Source of the DNA: Corynebacterium sp. ES2730-CONJ
Lineage (GTDB): Bacteria; Actinomycetota; Actinomycetes; Mycobacteriales; Mycobacteriaceae
NCBI RefSeq assembly: GCF_024834055.1
Contig: NZ_JANUXZ010000001.1
Span: forward strand, 372,001-436,000
Direction: 5' to 3'
Length of the DNA stretch: 64,000 nt
Positions 48,240-58,539 of this stretch are shown here, piece by piece. The stretch's first letter is position 1. The number at the start of each line of letters is the position of its first letter. Under the pieces are notes generated by a model that was not told where the DNA came from, searched no databases, and saw only the letters and a list, made by a program, of their open reading frames with translations. The translations under genes and the position numbers were made by a program.

Positions 48240-48940
48240 ACCAGAAGGTATTGCGACTCATGCAGTAGGAAGTATAGCCTCCCTTAACACGTCAGCAGCT
48301 CTATATCCAGGGCGATCTCATCCTACTTCGGCTCGCTCGTCCTCGCCGCACCGTTGAAATATGAAGGAGAGCTTAAAATATCCATACCGCCCCTTATGAC
48401 GAAGCAATAATAAAACCTGTCTCGGTGCCCGGTGTGCTCCACATATTAAATTGACATATCCATGAGATCATCGACGAGTATGCGTTAGAACCAACGCACA
48501 AATCGCGCTAAACCCCAGCGATGAAGGTTGTATACAAAGCTCGTTTCATCCGCTCCTTGGATGCGACGGGGAAAGCTAGATATCCCTAAACTGCTACCCC
48601 ATCAATAAACCAAACGATTCTAAACCTCTCTGACTCTATACCCCATACTTAGTAGTGGTTTTCCTGCTCCCCCTGCAGGTCCTCAGCTAATGTACACGCC
48701 GGTGGCTCAATGAAGGCATCATCTCACTATTGCCTAGATTTTCACCCAGTCAAGGCGCTCCTCTTGCTCAACCCCAACGAGTAAAAGTGAGAGAACCACA
48801 GCGTCTCGCCTCCTCATAGCCCCAAGGAATGGTGGTTAAAAAAAAAATAATACCGATGGAATTCTCGTATACTGCGTTCTCGACCCATAATGCACGATCA
48901 ATTCGTAGCTCCCGCACGGCGCTCGCTATGATGGGTAATC
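48240..48940. other. 0.7-kb region without a recognisable gene
   Basis: No RNA gene or conserved frame seen. A 22-codon plus-strand frame beginning MKVVYKARFIRSL near 48520 has no ribosome site. A run of ten A lies at about 48838-48850, shortly before relS. AT-rich compared with its surroundings, and likely a decayed gene or large intergenic spacer holding the relS promoter. Confidence 0.5.
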
Positions 48941-49930
48941 GTGAATTCGCTCTCGGATCTTCATAATTTCCACCAGGACTTCATCAAAACTCACCCTGAT
49001 GCTGTACCTGAGTTCCGTGATGCTATCGAGAGGGTGCTAGCAGATGCTGGCTTAGCCTACGATCGGGTCAGCGTACGCATAAAATCGTGGCGCTCCTTGC
49101 GCGCTAAGATCAAAAAGAAGCACGCCGATGGCTCCCCTGTTTACCCCAACCCGATTCGTGATATCCACGATCTCATCGGAGTACGTATTACCACCTACCA
49201 CTCGACTGAGATTCCACAGATCATTGAGGCTTTGAGCGATGAATTCACGGTGCGCCGAAGTGTGGATAAGGCGGAGCAGGCTCGCATTTCAGGAACCTTT
49301 GGCTACGGTTCTCACCATCTCATCGTGGAAGTTGATAGTAGAACCAGCGAGTTGTCTAACTATATGGGCCAAGAATTTGAGGTGCAGATTCGTACCGTTC
49401 TGCAGCATGCCTGGGCCGAATTCGAGCACGATATCCGATACAAGCGTCGATCGCGTAAATTGTCTCCTCAGGTTGATCGGGCTTTTACCCTTGCTGCAGG
49501 CTTGATCGAACTAGCCGATCAACAATTTGATCAGATTGCCGCTATCGAGGAACCTCGCGAAAGTTCCGCGGCCGATCCTGGGGTGGAATTTACTGCCGAA
49601 ACCTTGCCGGGGATTATCACCATGATCAACGGCAACCAGATCCCTCAGTCGTCTATCTCCAGCTACCAGTGGCTTGAGGAGCTTCTCCACGCTCACGAAA
49701 TTCGTACTGCTGGCCAACTGGAAGCATTATTGAGCCCTCGGAATATCACCCGTATCCGTGAAGCCATGAATTATAAATTCCGCCCTGGACACGTGCGAGT
49801 AATCGACGATCTTCTCCTTGCACAATACGGTCGCGAGCATATCCGCCTCACCGGATCAAGTGGAAAGCACCCTAAACAGCGCGTTCATCGCCTCGAGCGG
49901 AGTCTCCCGTTAGTTTCCCACGTCTTTTAA
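48941..49930 (+). CDS. relS: Small alarmone synthetase (RelA/SpoT domain)
   Basis: 329 aa, GTG start. A single (p)ppGpp synthetase domain: VSVRIKSWRSLRAKIKKKHA, VYPNPIRDIHDLIGVRITTY, FGYGSHHLIVEVD and EFEVQIRTVLQHAWAEFEHD, followed by a helical extension. No HD hydrolase, TGS or ACT domain, so it is synthetase-only. It corresponds to RelS of C. glutamicum as I remember it. Its stop overlaps the stop of the converging S4 gene by four bases (TTAA). Confidence 0.93.
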   Translation: MNSLSDLHNFHQDFIKTHPDAVPEFRDAIERVLADAGLAYDRVSVRIKSWRSLRAKIKKKHADGSPVYPNPIRDIHDLIGVRITTYHSTEIPQIIEALSDEFTVRRSVDKAEQARISGTFGYGSHHLIVEVDSRTSELSNYMGQEFEVQIRTVLQHAWAEFEHDIRYKRRSRKLSPQVDRAFTLAAGLIELADQQFDQIAAIEEPRESSAADPGVEFTAETLPGIITMINGNQIPQSSISSYQWLEELLHAHEIRTAGQLEALLSPRNITRIREAMNYKFRPGHVRVIDDLLLAQYGREHIRLTGSSGKHPKQRVHRLERSLPLVSHVF

Positions 49931-50301
49931 CGGTCGCGCCCGATTAAACGATCGAGCTGTCGACGTTCCTTCTTCGTCGGGCGGCCCGCACCACGATCTC
50001 GTCGTGGGATGCCTAAATCTCTTGGCGGAGGCGGCGGCGAATGATCGATATAGCACGTTCGAGCTATGCTGGCGCCCACACGTTTTTTCACGGTTTTGGT
50101 CACTTCAACATCGGTGAAATGATGATCTGCCCAAACACTAACCCGATCTCCAGGGACGACAAGGTGCGAAGGCTTCACTGCTTTCGCATTCACCTTGATA
50201 TGGCCTGCCTTGCAGGCATCAGCTGCTTTCGAGCGTGTCTTAAGTAACCGTACCGCCCATACCCAGGAGTCGACTCGAACGGGACTGTTATCGGTCACCA
50301 T
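49927..50301 (-). CDS. S4-domain RNA-binding protein (Hsp15-like)
   Basis: 124 aa. S4 fold RVDSWVWAVRLLKTRSKAAD, GHIKVNAKAVKPSHLVVPGD, followed by a Lys/Arg- and Pro-rich tail (SPPPPPRDLGIPRRDRG). Related to Hsp15, which rescues stalled 50S-tRNA complexes. It shares a TTAA stop overlap with relS on the opposite strand and overlaps the small membrane protein gene upstream. Confidence 0.9.
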   Translation of the reverse strand: MVTDNSPVRVDSWVWAVRLLKTRSKAADACKAGHIKVNAKAVKPSHLVVPGDRVSVWADHHFTDVEVTKTVKKRVGASIARTCYIDHSPPPPPRDLGIPRRDRGAGRPTKKERRQLDRLIGRDR

Positions 50302-50519
50302 TGATCACGGTAGTTGATAATCGCACGAATTCGCCCGTAGTTCACACCCACTCCAGCTAAGCTAACGGCTGCGGCGATGATGCTGATGCCGATCTGCGAA
50401 ACTAAAAGCCCTCCCACGGCAGCGGCCAACCCAGCACCGCCCCAAGCGACGGCGGCGCGGGCGTGACTGCGCACGGCTATTTTTCTTTGTTCGGTGCTAT
50501 GTGGTGATTGAAGAGTCAT
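50295..50519 (-). CDS. Small membrane protein
   Basis: 74 aa, with two closely spaced hydrophobic stretches (AAVAWGGAGLAAAVGGLLVS and GISIIAAAVSLAGVGVNYG). The ATG at 50519 forms an ATGA overlap with the yigZ stop; its end overlaps the S4 gene by seven bases. Not recognised, but coupled on both sides. Confidence 0.65.
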   Translation of the reverse strand: MTLQSPHSTEQRKIAVRSHARAAVAWGGAGLAAAVGGLLVSQIGISIIAAAVSLAGVGVNYGRIRAIINYRDQW

Positions 50520-51160
50520 AGGTTTGATTCTACCCACGTACTTCCGGCATCAGTAAGCCGCGCCCCACCTGCAGTCAGTGCCGCTAGAAAGCTTTCTAAC
50601 TCCGCTTTTCCACCCGGGTCTACCGCGATTGTAAAATGTGCGCGATGCTTGTACTCCACCTCAGTCACATGAAATCCGCGTCCACGTAATTCGGCTTCTA
50701 TCTTGCCTGCATCACTGTAGTTGAAGTCGGCTTGAAAAAGATCTTGACGTGCGCGACTGACACTTTCGACTTGATCAAGGCAGCGCATAACAGAATCGGA
50801 ATAGGCATGTACTAGACCACCAGCGCCCAACTTGATGCCACCAAAATATCGTACGGTCACCGCTGCGATATCTAGGAGTCCGGAACCTCGAAGCACATCC
50901 AGCATCGGGGTACCAGCGGTGCCAGAGGGCTCACCATCATCTGAGGATCGCTCGATTGGGTTCGACCCGTCGACGTGGTAGAGGTAGGCGCTGCAGTGAT
51001 GGCGAGCATCTGGGTAACGGGATCGAATCTCTGCAATAAACGCGCGTGCCTGCTCTTCATCTTCAACCCGAGCGATGAAGGTGAGAAATTTACTGCGCTT
51101 GATCTCAAATTCGTTAAAGAATTCTCGATGGGCTCTCGGGCGCCGATATGCTCTTGCCAA
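50516..51160 (-). CDS. YigZ/IMPACT family protein
   Basis: 214 aa. EIKRSKFLTFIARVEDEEQA, HHCSAYLYHVDG, SSDDGEPSGTAGTPMLDVL and VTVRYFGGIKLGAGGLVHAY are the UPF0029/IMPACT hallmarks, then a second alpha/beta domain. Members are linked to translation control or general stress in eukaryotes; the bacterial role is unclear. Three bases downstream of ilvA, so one transcript. Confidence 0.95.
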   Translation of the reverse strand: MARAYRRPRAHREFFNEFEIKRSKFLTFIARVEDEEQARAFIAEIRSRYPDARHHCSAYLYHVDGSNPIERSSDDGEPSGTAGTPMLDVLRGSGLLDIAAVTVRYFGGIKLGAGGLVHAYSDSVMRCLDQVESVSRARQDLFQADFNYSDAGKIEAELRGRGFHVTEVEYKHRAHFTIAVDPGGKAELESFLAALTAGGARLTDAGSTWVESNL

Positions 51161-51163
51161 CGG

Positions 51164-52462
51164 TTAACTCACCACAAATTCGTATTCTGGCGTTCCAGGC
51201 TCAAGGTGTCGGCAGGTAATTCGGGATGCATCCATCCGCGCTTTGAGCCCGTCGATATCGCTAGCAGACCCTAGTTGTAGACCTACCAATGCAGTGCCAG
51301 TTTCGCGGTTATTGCGCTTGAGATACTCGAATAGAGTGATATCGTCATCGGGCCCTAGGATGTCGTTAAGAAAGCTTCGCAGCTGTCCGGGCTCCTGGGG
51401 GAAACTGACTAAGAAATAGTGCTTAAGTCCGCGTTGCACGAGTGATCTCTCGACGATCTCGGAATAACGAAGGACGTCGTTATTGCCGCCTGAAATCACG
51501 CACACGACGATATCACCAGCACCAAATTTCAGATCTCGCAGCGCCGCCACGGAAAGAGCTCCCGCGGGCTCAGCTATAATTCCTTCGTTCTGGTACAGCT
51601 CGATCATCTCGGTACACACCACACCCTCACTGACCGTCAACGGGTGCAGCCGACCGAGATTCTGTTCAATTACTTGGTAGTTAATATCCCCTATACGCTT
51701 CACAGCTGCTCCGTCAACGAAGGGATCGACAGCTGGAAGCGTCACAGGGCCGTTGGCTTTTAAGGCCGCCTCCAAAGATGGAGCTCCCTTGGGTTCGACC
51801 CCCACCACTGCGGTACGAGGCGACAGATCAGCCAAATAACTTAAGATTCCCGAGATCAATCCGCCCCCGCCCACGGGGACCACAATTGTGTCAAGGGTTT
51901 TACCCAAGGCCGATAACTGAGAGAGAATTTCTGCCGCCACCGTGCCTTGGCCGATCACTGTATTTGCGGCATCAAAGGGCTCGATGATCGTCGCTCCTGT
52001 CTCCAGGGCATAATGATGAGCTGCAGCACTTGCCTCATCGAAATTTGCCCCAGTGACCTCCAAGGTAATATTCTCGCCACCGTGCACCATGATGCGATCC
52101 CGCTTCTGTTTGGGGGTAGCTGAGGGTACAAAAATACGACCGTTGATTCCCTTAGTCCGACACGCGAAAGCAACGCCTTGGGCATGATTGCCAGCCGATG
52201 CTGCCACAATTCCAGCCTTTTTCTGCTCATCACTGAGCTGTGAAATAGCGTTAACAGCCCCGCGAATCTTATAGGAACGAACATCTTGAAGATCTTCGCG
52301 CTTCAGGTAGATCTCGGCGCCCGTTAATTGTGAGAGCCTGGGGCAGAATTGTAAAGGTGTGGTGCCGATTGTTGCAGAAATTCGAGCCTGCGCAATTTGA
52401 ATATCCGCTGCGTGGATATTAACCGGAGTTTGTGCTGGCGAATGATCTGCTGGGGTACTCAT
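51164..52462 (-). CDS. ilvA: Threonine ammonia-lyase (biosynthetic)
   Basis: 432 aa, PLP-dependent deaminase of threonine to 2-oxobutyrate, first step of isoleucine synthesis. LQDVRSYKIRGAVNAISQL carries the PLP lysine, SAGNHAQGVAF and VPVGGGGLISG follow, then a single C-terminal regulatory ACT-like domain (YFLVSFPQEPGQLRSFLND). Length matches the corynebacterial feedback-regulated enzyme. Confidence 0.97.
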   Translation of the reverse strand: MSTPADHSPAQTPVNIHAADIQIAQARISATIGTTPLQFCPRLSQLTGAEIYLKREDLQDVRSYKIRGAVNAISQLSDEQKKAGIVAASAGNHAQGVAFACRTKGINGRIFVPSATPKQKRDRIMVHGGENITLEVTGANFDEASAAAHHYALETGATIIEPFDAANTVIGQGTVAAEILSQLSALGKTLDTIVVPVGGGGLISGILSYLADLSPRTAVVGVEPKGAPSLEAALKANGPVTLPAVDPFVDGAAVKRIGDINYQVIEQNLGRLHPLTVSEGVVCTEMIELYQNEGIIAEPAGALSVAALRDLKFGAGDIVVCVISGGNNDVLRYSEIVERSLVQRGLKHYFLVSFPQEPGQLRSFLNDILGPDDDITLFEYLKRNNRETGTALVGLQLGSASDIDGLKARMDASRITCRHLEPGTPEYEFVVS

Positions 52463-52669
52463 GAATACCTAGCTTAGCGCTTTAGGTTTCGAGCGAAAAA
52501 AATCACCTCGGCTGCGGGCTCTCACCAGCTAGTGTGCATCTGGTATCGCGCACCGTGCGGTCAAACCTGCTAACGTCTTTGCTATTGGTGATCACACTGC
52601 TTCAATGCGTTATTATCGCAAGGAATCACGCTCACTACAAGACTCACTACATTTATAAAGGAGCAAACG

Positions 52670-53080
52670 ATGCGCCCTCGTTCTATTAGCACCCTGGTGG
52701 TCAGCCTAGGTACTGTCGCGGCTCTGATCGCCGTGCCCGCTGGAGCCACCGAAAGTTCCCAAACCACTGAGACCACTGAGACCACCGGCACCACCGGGAC
52801 AACTGCAGCCCCCACAACTGAGGAGAAAAAACCCGACCACTATGGCAGTGACAAGGGTGCGGATGGCGTAGCTTCTTCCGAGGATGATTTCTTCGAGTTC
52901 AACGAGAATGGAGCCCTTGTCCGGATGGGCGACCTCGAGGAAAAGCACCTTCCCATTATTAGTGCAGTATTCGGTCTTATAGCATCTATTGCCGTTTTCG
53001 GGGCTTCGGTATTCCGGGCTTTCCCTGAACTACAGGGGATGCTCAACAACGCTCTTAAGCAGGCTGGGGTGCGCGTTTAA
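52670..53080 (+). CDS. Secreted Thr-rich protein with membrane segment (first of a coupled pair)
   Basis: 136 aa behind AAAGGAG. Sec signal peptide (MRPRSISTLVVSLGTVAALI...AGA), a Thr/Glu linker of repeated TTET/TTGT units, an acidic stretch, and a hydrophobic helix (HLPIISAVFGLIASIAVFGA, about 93-115) near the C-terminus. Not recognised; likely a cell-envelope protein of corynebacteria. Its stop overlaps the next ATG (TAATG). Confidence 0.8.
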   Translation: MRPRSISTLVVSLGTVAALIAVPAGATESSQTTETTETTGTTGTTAAPTTEEKKPDHYGSDKGADGVASSEDDFFEFNENGALVRMGDLEEKHLPIISAVFGLIASIAVFGASVFRAFPELQGMLNNALKQAGVRV

Positions 53081-53433
53081 TGCGGGTGACCCACAGTGTA
53101 GCAGCGGTTATGCTCACCCTTCCGCTTATAACCGGGCACGCAGTGGCCGCAGAGGCGCCCACTAACCAGAAACAGCAGTCAGCGGAACTCATGACCACCG
53201 ACGTCGAACAGCAAGAGGGGTCACTCTATGAGCAGGCGCTCAAACCTGGTTCCTCTTTAACCGGCAGTACCCCTATCGATCTCACTATGATTGCGGCGGC
53301 CTTAGTGGGCGGTGCAGCTCTGATCTACCGCATCATTGCAGAGGGGCCACATAATTTCCTTGTGGGCCTTCGTATGCAAATCGATGATTTCATCGCTCGA
53401 ACCCAGCAATTATCTACCGTGCTTGTCGGCTGA
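53080..53433 (+). CDS. Secreted protein with membrane segment (second of a coupled pair)
   Basis: 117 aa with signal peptide (MRVTHSVAAVMLTLPLITGH, cleavage near AVAAEA), a polar linker rich in Gln/Glu, and a hydrophobic helix (DLTMIAAALVGGAALIYRII, about 68-88), then a short amphipathic end. Not recognised. Same plan as the preceding protein, so they may form a hetero-oligomer in the membrane or envelope. Confidence 0.8.
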   Translation: MRVTHSVAAVMLTLPLITGHAVAAEAPTNQKQQSAELMTTDVEQQEGSLYEQALKPGSSLTGSTPIDLTMIAAALVGGAALIYRIIAEGPHNFLVGLRMQIDDFIARTQQLSTVLVG

Positions 53434-53468
53434 ATAAAGGCGCTGCATATCCAAGCAGCGCCTTTATT
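53433..53468. terminator. Bidirectional terminator between the secreted pair and dnaE
   Basis: Perfect 14-bp stem (53433-53446 / 53455-53468) with AATAAA/TTTATT at the base, loop ATATCCAA. It overlaps the stop codon of the upstream gene by one base and lies two bases from the dnaE stop. Confidence 0.92.
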
Positions 53469-53470
53469 CT

Positions 53471-56400
53471 TTAAGCCAGAATCCCAGGGCCCAAGGTCGC
53501 TTTAAGGTCACCCATAAGGCTAGCTGACCGTTCGACTCGAAGGCTTTCACCTAAGATCATTGTGTGCGATTCATCTCCGTCGACAAGGTTGAGATACACA
53601 TCCGATTCCCCGCTATTAGCCAGCAAGACAGATTTGAGCTTGCCAAGATTCTCCATCGTGCATTGATCGGTGCGCAGGTTCAAACGAACTGGTAACCCGG
53701 TTCCATTTCCTATACCCAAATCGGGTATTTTCAGATCATCGCAGAAAACTCCAACCCGATCCTCCCGGATACTGATATGGGCTTTGATGAGAACAATATT
53801 GTCTTCAACGATATGTGGACCCACAATGGCATAAGTCTTCGAGAAAACCAGGACCTCAACTTGCACACCAGCATGGTCCTCCACGGTCACAATGGCCCAC
53901 GGTGTACCATCTTTTTTCGATACTCTCCGATCAACGGCTGAGATGATGCCACCAATCTCGACCTCTTGGCCATGACTGACGTCCTGTGAAGCGATGATCG
54001 ACAGCGGAGTCTTGGTTTGAGCGGCAAGGGCATCTTCGTAGCCATCGAGAGGATGCGCAGATACATACAGGCCGAGCATCTCGCGTTCGAGAGCCAATTG
54101 GTGCTTCTTATCCCACTCCTGATCAGGGACGTCGATAGTGAAAATCTCCGCCGGACTCGAGTCCGAATCGGCGCCGAGACCTGCGAAAAGATCAAATTGC
54201 CCCTTATCCATGGCCCTCTTCGGCCCGGTGGCGGCATCAACGGCCTCATCGGAGATAAGTGAAAGTCCCCGGCGCGGATGCCCGAGAGAATCAAAGGCAC
54301 CCGCTTTGATCAGCGATTCCGTGACGCGCTTATTACAGGCGGTGAGGTCAATTTTATCGAGATAGTCAGAAAAGTTTCTATAACTGCCCTTGTCTTCGCG
54401 CGCTTTGACAATCGAATTCACCACGTCCTCGCCGACATTTCGCACCGCTCCGAGTCCGAAGCGGATATCGGAACCCACAGGGAGGAAGTTGAATCGCGAT
54501 TCATTCACGTCTGGGGACAGCACAGAAATCCCGAGGTGACGACAATCCGCTAGATAGATCGCCATTTTATCTTTTTTGTCCGCCACCGATGTTAACAGTG
54601 CCGCCATATACTCAGCTGTAAAATTAGCCTTCAGGTAGGCGGTCCAATAGGAGACCAGTCCATAGCCTGCGGCGTGGGACTTATTGAAAGCGTAGCCGGC
54701 GAAGGGCAAAATCACATTCCACAATGCGTCGACCGCTTCCTTGGAAAACCCATTGCTGAAGCAGCCAGTGGAAAATTTCTCGTATTCTGCTTCAAGGACT
54801 TCTTTTTTCTTTTTACCCATGGCTTTACGGAAGCCATCTGCTTCACCCGCGGTGTAGTTGGCCAGCTTGCGAGAGATCGCCATGATTTGCTCTTGGTAAA
54901 CAATCAGCCCATGAGTTTCGGCGAGAATATCTTCAAGGACATCCGCCAACTCAGGGTGGATGGGTTCTTTGGGCTTCCGTCCGTTTTTCCGGTCGGCGTA
55001 TTCATGGTGCGCGCCCACTGCCATAGGCCCTGGGCGGTAGAGCGCCAAGGATGCCACGATATCGTTAAAGCCAGTTGGCTGCATGCGCTTGAGCAACTCT
55101 TGCATGCCAGCAGAGTCGAGCTGGAAGACACCCAAGGTATCTCCTCGGCTCAGCAATTTATAGACTTCAGGATCATGGGTGTCGAGGCTCTCGAGATCCA
55201 CGGTGGTATCGCGATTGATCTTAATATTCTCGATAGCATCGCCGATAACCGTTAAGTTGCGGAGCCCTAGGAAGTCCATTTTCAACAAGCCTATGGCTTC
55301 ACATGCTGGATAGGGCCAGCCTGTGATCAGTGCACCGTCATTTGGGCGTTTCCACATGGGAATACAGTCAAGCAGTGGAACTGAGGCCATAATCACGGCA
55401 CAAGCGTGAACACCCGCCTGCCGTACCACTCCTTCAAGGCCTCGGGCAGTATCGTAGATCTTTTTTATTTCTGCGTCGGCTTCGATGAGTTTGCGAACCT
55501 CACCGGCTTCTTGGTAGCGGGGGTGCTCTGGGTCCATAATGCCAGATAGCGGGATATCTTTGGCCATTACCGCAGGCGGGAGGGTTTTAGCGATGCGATC
55601 GGCAATTTGGTATCCTGGCTGGCCGTGCAAGGTTCGAGCGGCGTCTTTCAGCGCTTGTTTCGTTTTCACGGTGCCGAATGTAATCACTTGGGCGATCTTG
55701 TCCTCACCCCAGCGCTCGGCCGCGTAGCGGATCATCTCCGCTCGGCGGCGATCATCGAAATCGATATCTATATCGGGGGCCGAGGGGCGTTCCGGGTTGA
55801 GGAAGCGCTCGAAGAGCAATCCATGCTCAATTGGGTCGATATTGGTGATAGTGAGCGCGTAGGCTACGAGTGCACCTGCGGCCGAACCTCGGCCTGGTCC
55901 CACACGAATACCCACCGAACGTGCGTATTTGATGAGCTCCGCGACAATTAAAAAGTACGAGGGGTAGCCCTTCAAATCGATTACTTCGATTTCGTATCGT
56001 GCGCGGTCGAGATATTCTTGGGGCACCTCCTGGCCAGGGAACCTCTCTTTGAGGCCTTCTGCGACCTGGTGCTGAAGCCACGAGGTCGGAGTATGTCCTT
56101 CCGGTACATCCGCAATGGGCATGCGGTCATGGGGATGTGGCTCCCACAGGCGACCATAGTCTTGAACACGCTCGGCGATCCAGAGGGTGTTATCGCACGC
56201 ATCCGGAACCAAATGATCCCATAATTCACGCATTTGTGCGGCAGATTTGACATAGTAGCCGCTGCCGTCGAATTTGAAGCGATCTTGGTCGTGCATTGTT
56301 TTACCCGTTTGCACGCACAGCATGACTTCGTGGGCATGAGCTTGAGACTCCAAGACATAATGGCAGTCATTGGTCACTAGAGGTGGAAGGTTGAGTTTCT

Positions 56401-57034
56401 TCCCGATCTCTAGCAATTCGCCGCGAACTCTGTTCTCAATATTGAGGCCGTGGTCCATGAGCTCGAGAAAATAATTGTCTCGTCCGTAGATGTCCTGCCA
56501 CATCGCGGCAGCTTCTAAGGCTTTATCAAATTGGCCGAGCCTCAGGCGCGTTTGAACGTCGCCGGAGGGACACCCAGTTGTGGCAATAATGCCGGTTGCG
56601 TGCTCAGCAATGAGTTCGGCATCCATACGTGGCCACTTGCCCAGTTGACCTTCATACGAGGCCATCGACGAGAGATAAAAGAGGTTTTTAAGCCCCTCAG
56701 CTGTTTCTGCCACCATTGTTTGGTGTAGATACGCTCCCGACGCGGAGACATCGTCGGATTTTTGGCTTTCATCACCCCACCGCTGGCGCTTGAGATCGAA
56801 ACGAGAACCGGGGGCTAGATATGCTTCGATGCCGATAATTGGCTTGATGCCGGCGCCGGTCATTGCTCGGTAAAAGGCGTCCGCGCCAAACATATTGCCG
56901 TGATCGGTAATTCCCACTGCTGGCATCTCTTGGCGGGAGACTTCCTCGGCCAGCATATTCACCTTAGCCATCCCATCGAGCATGGAATATTCCGTGTGGT
57001 TATGCAGGTGTACGAAGGAAGATTTTTTTGCCAT
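53471..57034 (-). CDS. dnaE: DNA polymerase III alpha subunit
   Basis: 1187-aa replicative C-family polymerase. N-terminal PHP domain ([18 protein letters not shown] and [13 protein letters not shown]), [16 protein letters not shown], catalytic [12 protein letters not shown], and finger/little-finger motifs ([19 protein letters not shown]). C-terminal helix-hairpin and OB domains ([20 protein letters not shown]). DnaE1 type from its length and PHP residues. Single gene; promoter shared region with rarD. Confidence 0.97.
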   Translation of the reverse strand: MAKKSSFVHLHNHTEYSMLDGMAKVNMLAEEVSRQEMPAVGITDHGNMFGADAFYRAMTGAGIKPIIGIEAYLAPGSRFDLKRQRWGDESQKSDDVSASGAYLHQTMVAETAEGLKNLFYLSSMASYEGQLGKWPRMDAELIAEHATGIIATTGCPSGDVQTRLRLGQFDKALEAAAMWQDIYGRDNYFLELMDHGLNIENRVRGELLEIGKKLNLPPLVTNDCHYVLESQAHAHEVMLCVQTGKTMHDQDRFKFDGSGYYVKSAAQMRELWDHLVPDACDNTLWIAERVQDYGRLWEPHPHDRMPIADVPEGHTPTSWLQHQVAEGLKERFPGQEVPQEYLDRARYEIEVIDLKGYPSYFLIVAELIKYARSVGIRVGPGRGSAAGALVAYALTITNIDPIEHGLLFERFLNPERPSAPDIDIDFDDRRRAEMIRYAAERWGEDKIAQVITFGTVKTKQALKDAARTLHGQPGYQIADRIAKTLPPAVMAKDIPLSGIMDPEHPRYQEAGEVRKLIEADAEIKKIYDTARGLEGVVRQAGVHACAVIMASVPLLDCIPMWKRPNDGALITGWPYPACEAIGLLKMDFLGLRNLTVIGDAIENIKINRDTTVDLESLDTHDPEVYKLLSRGDTLGVFQLDSAGMQELLKRMQPTGFNDIVASLALYRPGPMAVGAHHEYADRKNGRKPKEPIHPELADVLEDILAETHGLIVYQEQIMAISRKLANYTAGEADGFRKAMGKKKKEVLEAEYEKFSTGCFSNGFSKEAVDALWNVILPFAGYAFNKSHAAGYGLVSYWTAYLKANFTAEYMAALLTSVADKKDKMAIYLADCRHLGISVLSPDVNESRFNFLPVGSDIRFGLGAVRNVGEDVVNSIVKAREDKGSYRNFSDYLDKIDLTACNKRVTESLIKAGAFDSLGHPRRGLSLISDEAVDAATGPKRAMDKGQFDLFAGLGADSDSSPAEIFTIDVPDQEWDKKHQLALEREMLGLYVSAHPLDGYEDALAAQTKTPLSIIASQDVSHGQEVEIGGIISAVDRRVSKKDGTPWAIVTVEDHAGVQVEVLVFSKTYAIVGPHIVEDNIVLIKAHISIREDRVGVFCDDLKIPDLGIGNGTGLPVRLNLRTDQCTMENLGKLKSVLLANSGESDVYLNLVDGDESHTMILGESLRVERSASLMGDLKATLGPGILA

Positions 57035-57132
57035 AGGTGTTGAGTCTAGTGTGTTTACTTCACCCGTGCATCTGTCTGGTGGGCCGGGAGATTTTCGAGG
57101 TTTTTAGGCTTCTGGCACTATGATGAGCGCTT

Positions 57133-58032
57133 ATGCTGTATGTCGTTTCGGCTTATCTTCTGTGGGGTCTATTCCCTGCTTATTTTCCGCTGCTTGCTGC
57201 GGCTTCCCCTTATGAAATTATAGCCCACCGTATTGTGTGGACCGCCGTTATCATGCTGGTCATCATTTCTCTTACGGGCACAGCACGCAGACTGCGCGAG
57301 ATCGACCGCACAACGTGGGGGTGGTTGTCGTTTGCCAGTATCGCTATTGCATTGAATTGGCTTATTTATGTGATTGCTGTTAATTCGGGGCATGTGGCCG
57401 ATGCCGCACTCGGGTATTTTATTAACCCTCTTGTCAACGTTCTTTTCGGAATTATCTTTCTTAAGGAGCGCTTGCGTTTTCTCGAGACTATAAGCATCGG
57501 CATTGCGGTTCTCGCAGTAGTATTTCTGACAGTGCTCGCAGGTGAGCCCCCAATTATTGCTTTAAGTCTGGCATTTAGTTTTGGTACCTATGGTCTGATT
57601 AAGAAAAAAATCAATCTTCCAGCTTCGCTCACCTTGACGGCTGAAACTTTGGTGCTCACTCCTTGCGCTCTAGCGGCGATAGGTTACCTCGAATACTCCG
57701 GTCAGGGTAGTTTCGCCTCCGTGGGACCTCATCACAGTGCCCTTCTGATCGCTACAGGCGTGATTACTGCTGTTCCTCTTCTCCTCTTTGGAAAGGGCGC
57801 GCGGATGATACCACTGTCAACGGTGGGGATGTTGCAGTATATGACCCCGACTATGCAGCTACTATGGGCAGTTTTTGTTGTCAACGAGAGCGTCGATTCA
57901 TGGAAGTGGATGGGTTTTATCCTCATCTGGATCGCTGTTGCCATCTATATGAGCGATACCCTCATTCGCGCCACCAGATCCCATAGATCCCATCGGTCAC
58001 ATAGGACTAATAGGAGACGGGTCGAACGCTAA
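57133..58032 (+). CDS. rarD: RarD-like EamA-family permease
   Basis: 299 aa, about ten hydrophobic helices; MLYVVSAYLLWGLFPAYFPL, YEIIAHRIVWTAVIML, INPLVNVLFGIIFLKERL and MLQYMTPTMQLLWAVFVV are typical of the RarD group, whose substrate is unknown. The C-terminus ends in a Ser-His-Arg repeat, encoded by imperfect repeats of ATCCCATAG. It overlaps the converging hypothetical gene by 26 bp. Confidence 0.9.
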   Translation: MLYVVSAYLLWGLFPAYFPLLAAASPYEIIAHRIVWTAVIMLVIISLTGTARRLREIDRTTWGWLSFASIAIALNWLIYVIAVNSGHVADAALGYFINPLVNVLFGIIFLKERLRFLETISIGIAVLAVVFLTVLAGEPPIIALSLAFSFGTYGLIKKKINLPASLTLTAETLVLTPCALAAIGYLEYSGQGSFASVGPHHSALLIATGVITAVPLLLFGKGARMIPLSTVGMLQYMTPTMQLLWAVFVVNESVDSWKWMGFILIWIAVAIYMSDTLIRATRSHRSHRSHRTNRRRVER

Positions 58033-58534
58033 ACAGTCCCCAGCGAGCATCGGAGGGGAGAACCTCGATAGCGAGTACCTCTGAGGCTTGTGCCACCTGA
58101 TCAAGAGTTGTCGGTGAGGCGTGGACAACAAGCCCCGTCACAGCATTGGGATCGAGGCCTTTCAGCCGAATTTGTTCCTCTAGATGGTCACCCCGAGGTT
58201 GAGTAATAGTTTCGGGTATACCAATGACCGCAGCTTCGCCTACCCCCACCGCATTGACTCTTTCGACCGCTAAGACGATCTCGCCGGCCAGGTCGGCGGG
58301 GATGGGACGCACAAAACTAATATAGGCAAAAGCGGGGGCATGATGCTCTCGCCTACTCATACGTGATCGCTGCTGATAATCCGCGCGCGTCTCCCCACGT
58401 TCTGGCCCTAGTACATCGCCGTTAAAGATCACGGGTGGTTCCTTGGCAGTATCGGCAACAAAGAAGCTATAACCCGAGCCCATCACGGCAAGCGATACAA
58501 CAGCTAGGCCGACGCGGATAGTATCAGCCGCCAT
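58007..58534 (-). CDS. Hypothetical protein with N-terminal membrane anchor
   Basis: 175 aa. A single N-terminal hydrophobic segment (GLAVVSLAVMGSGYSFFVAD) then an exported domain with HAPAFAYISFVRPIPADLAG and LKGLDPNAVTGLVVHASPTT. The frame extends to 58615, but the ATG at 58534, six bases after the rluD stop, gives a clean membrane anchor and is preferred. Not recognised. Confidence 0.7.
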   Translation of the reverse strand: MAADTIRVGLAVVSLAVMGSGYSFFVADTAKEPPVIFNGDVLGPERGETRADYQQRSRMSRREHHAPAFAYISFVRPIPADLAGEIVLAVERVNAVGVGEAAVIGIPETITQPRGDHLEEQIRLKGLDPNAVTGLVVHASPTTLDQVAQASEVLAIEVLPSDARWGLFSVRPVSY

Positions 58535-58539
58535 GGCTA

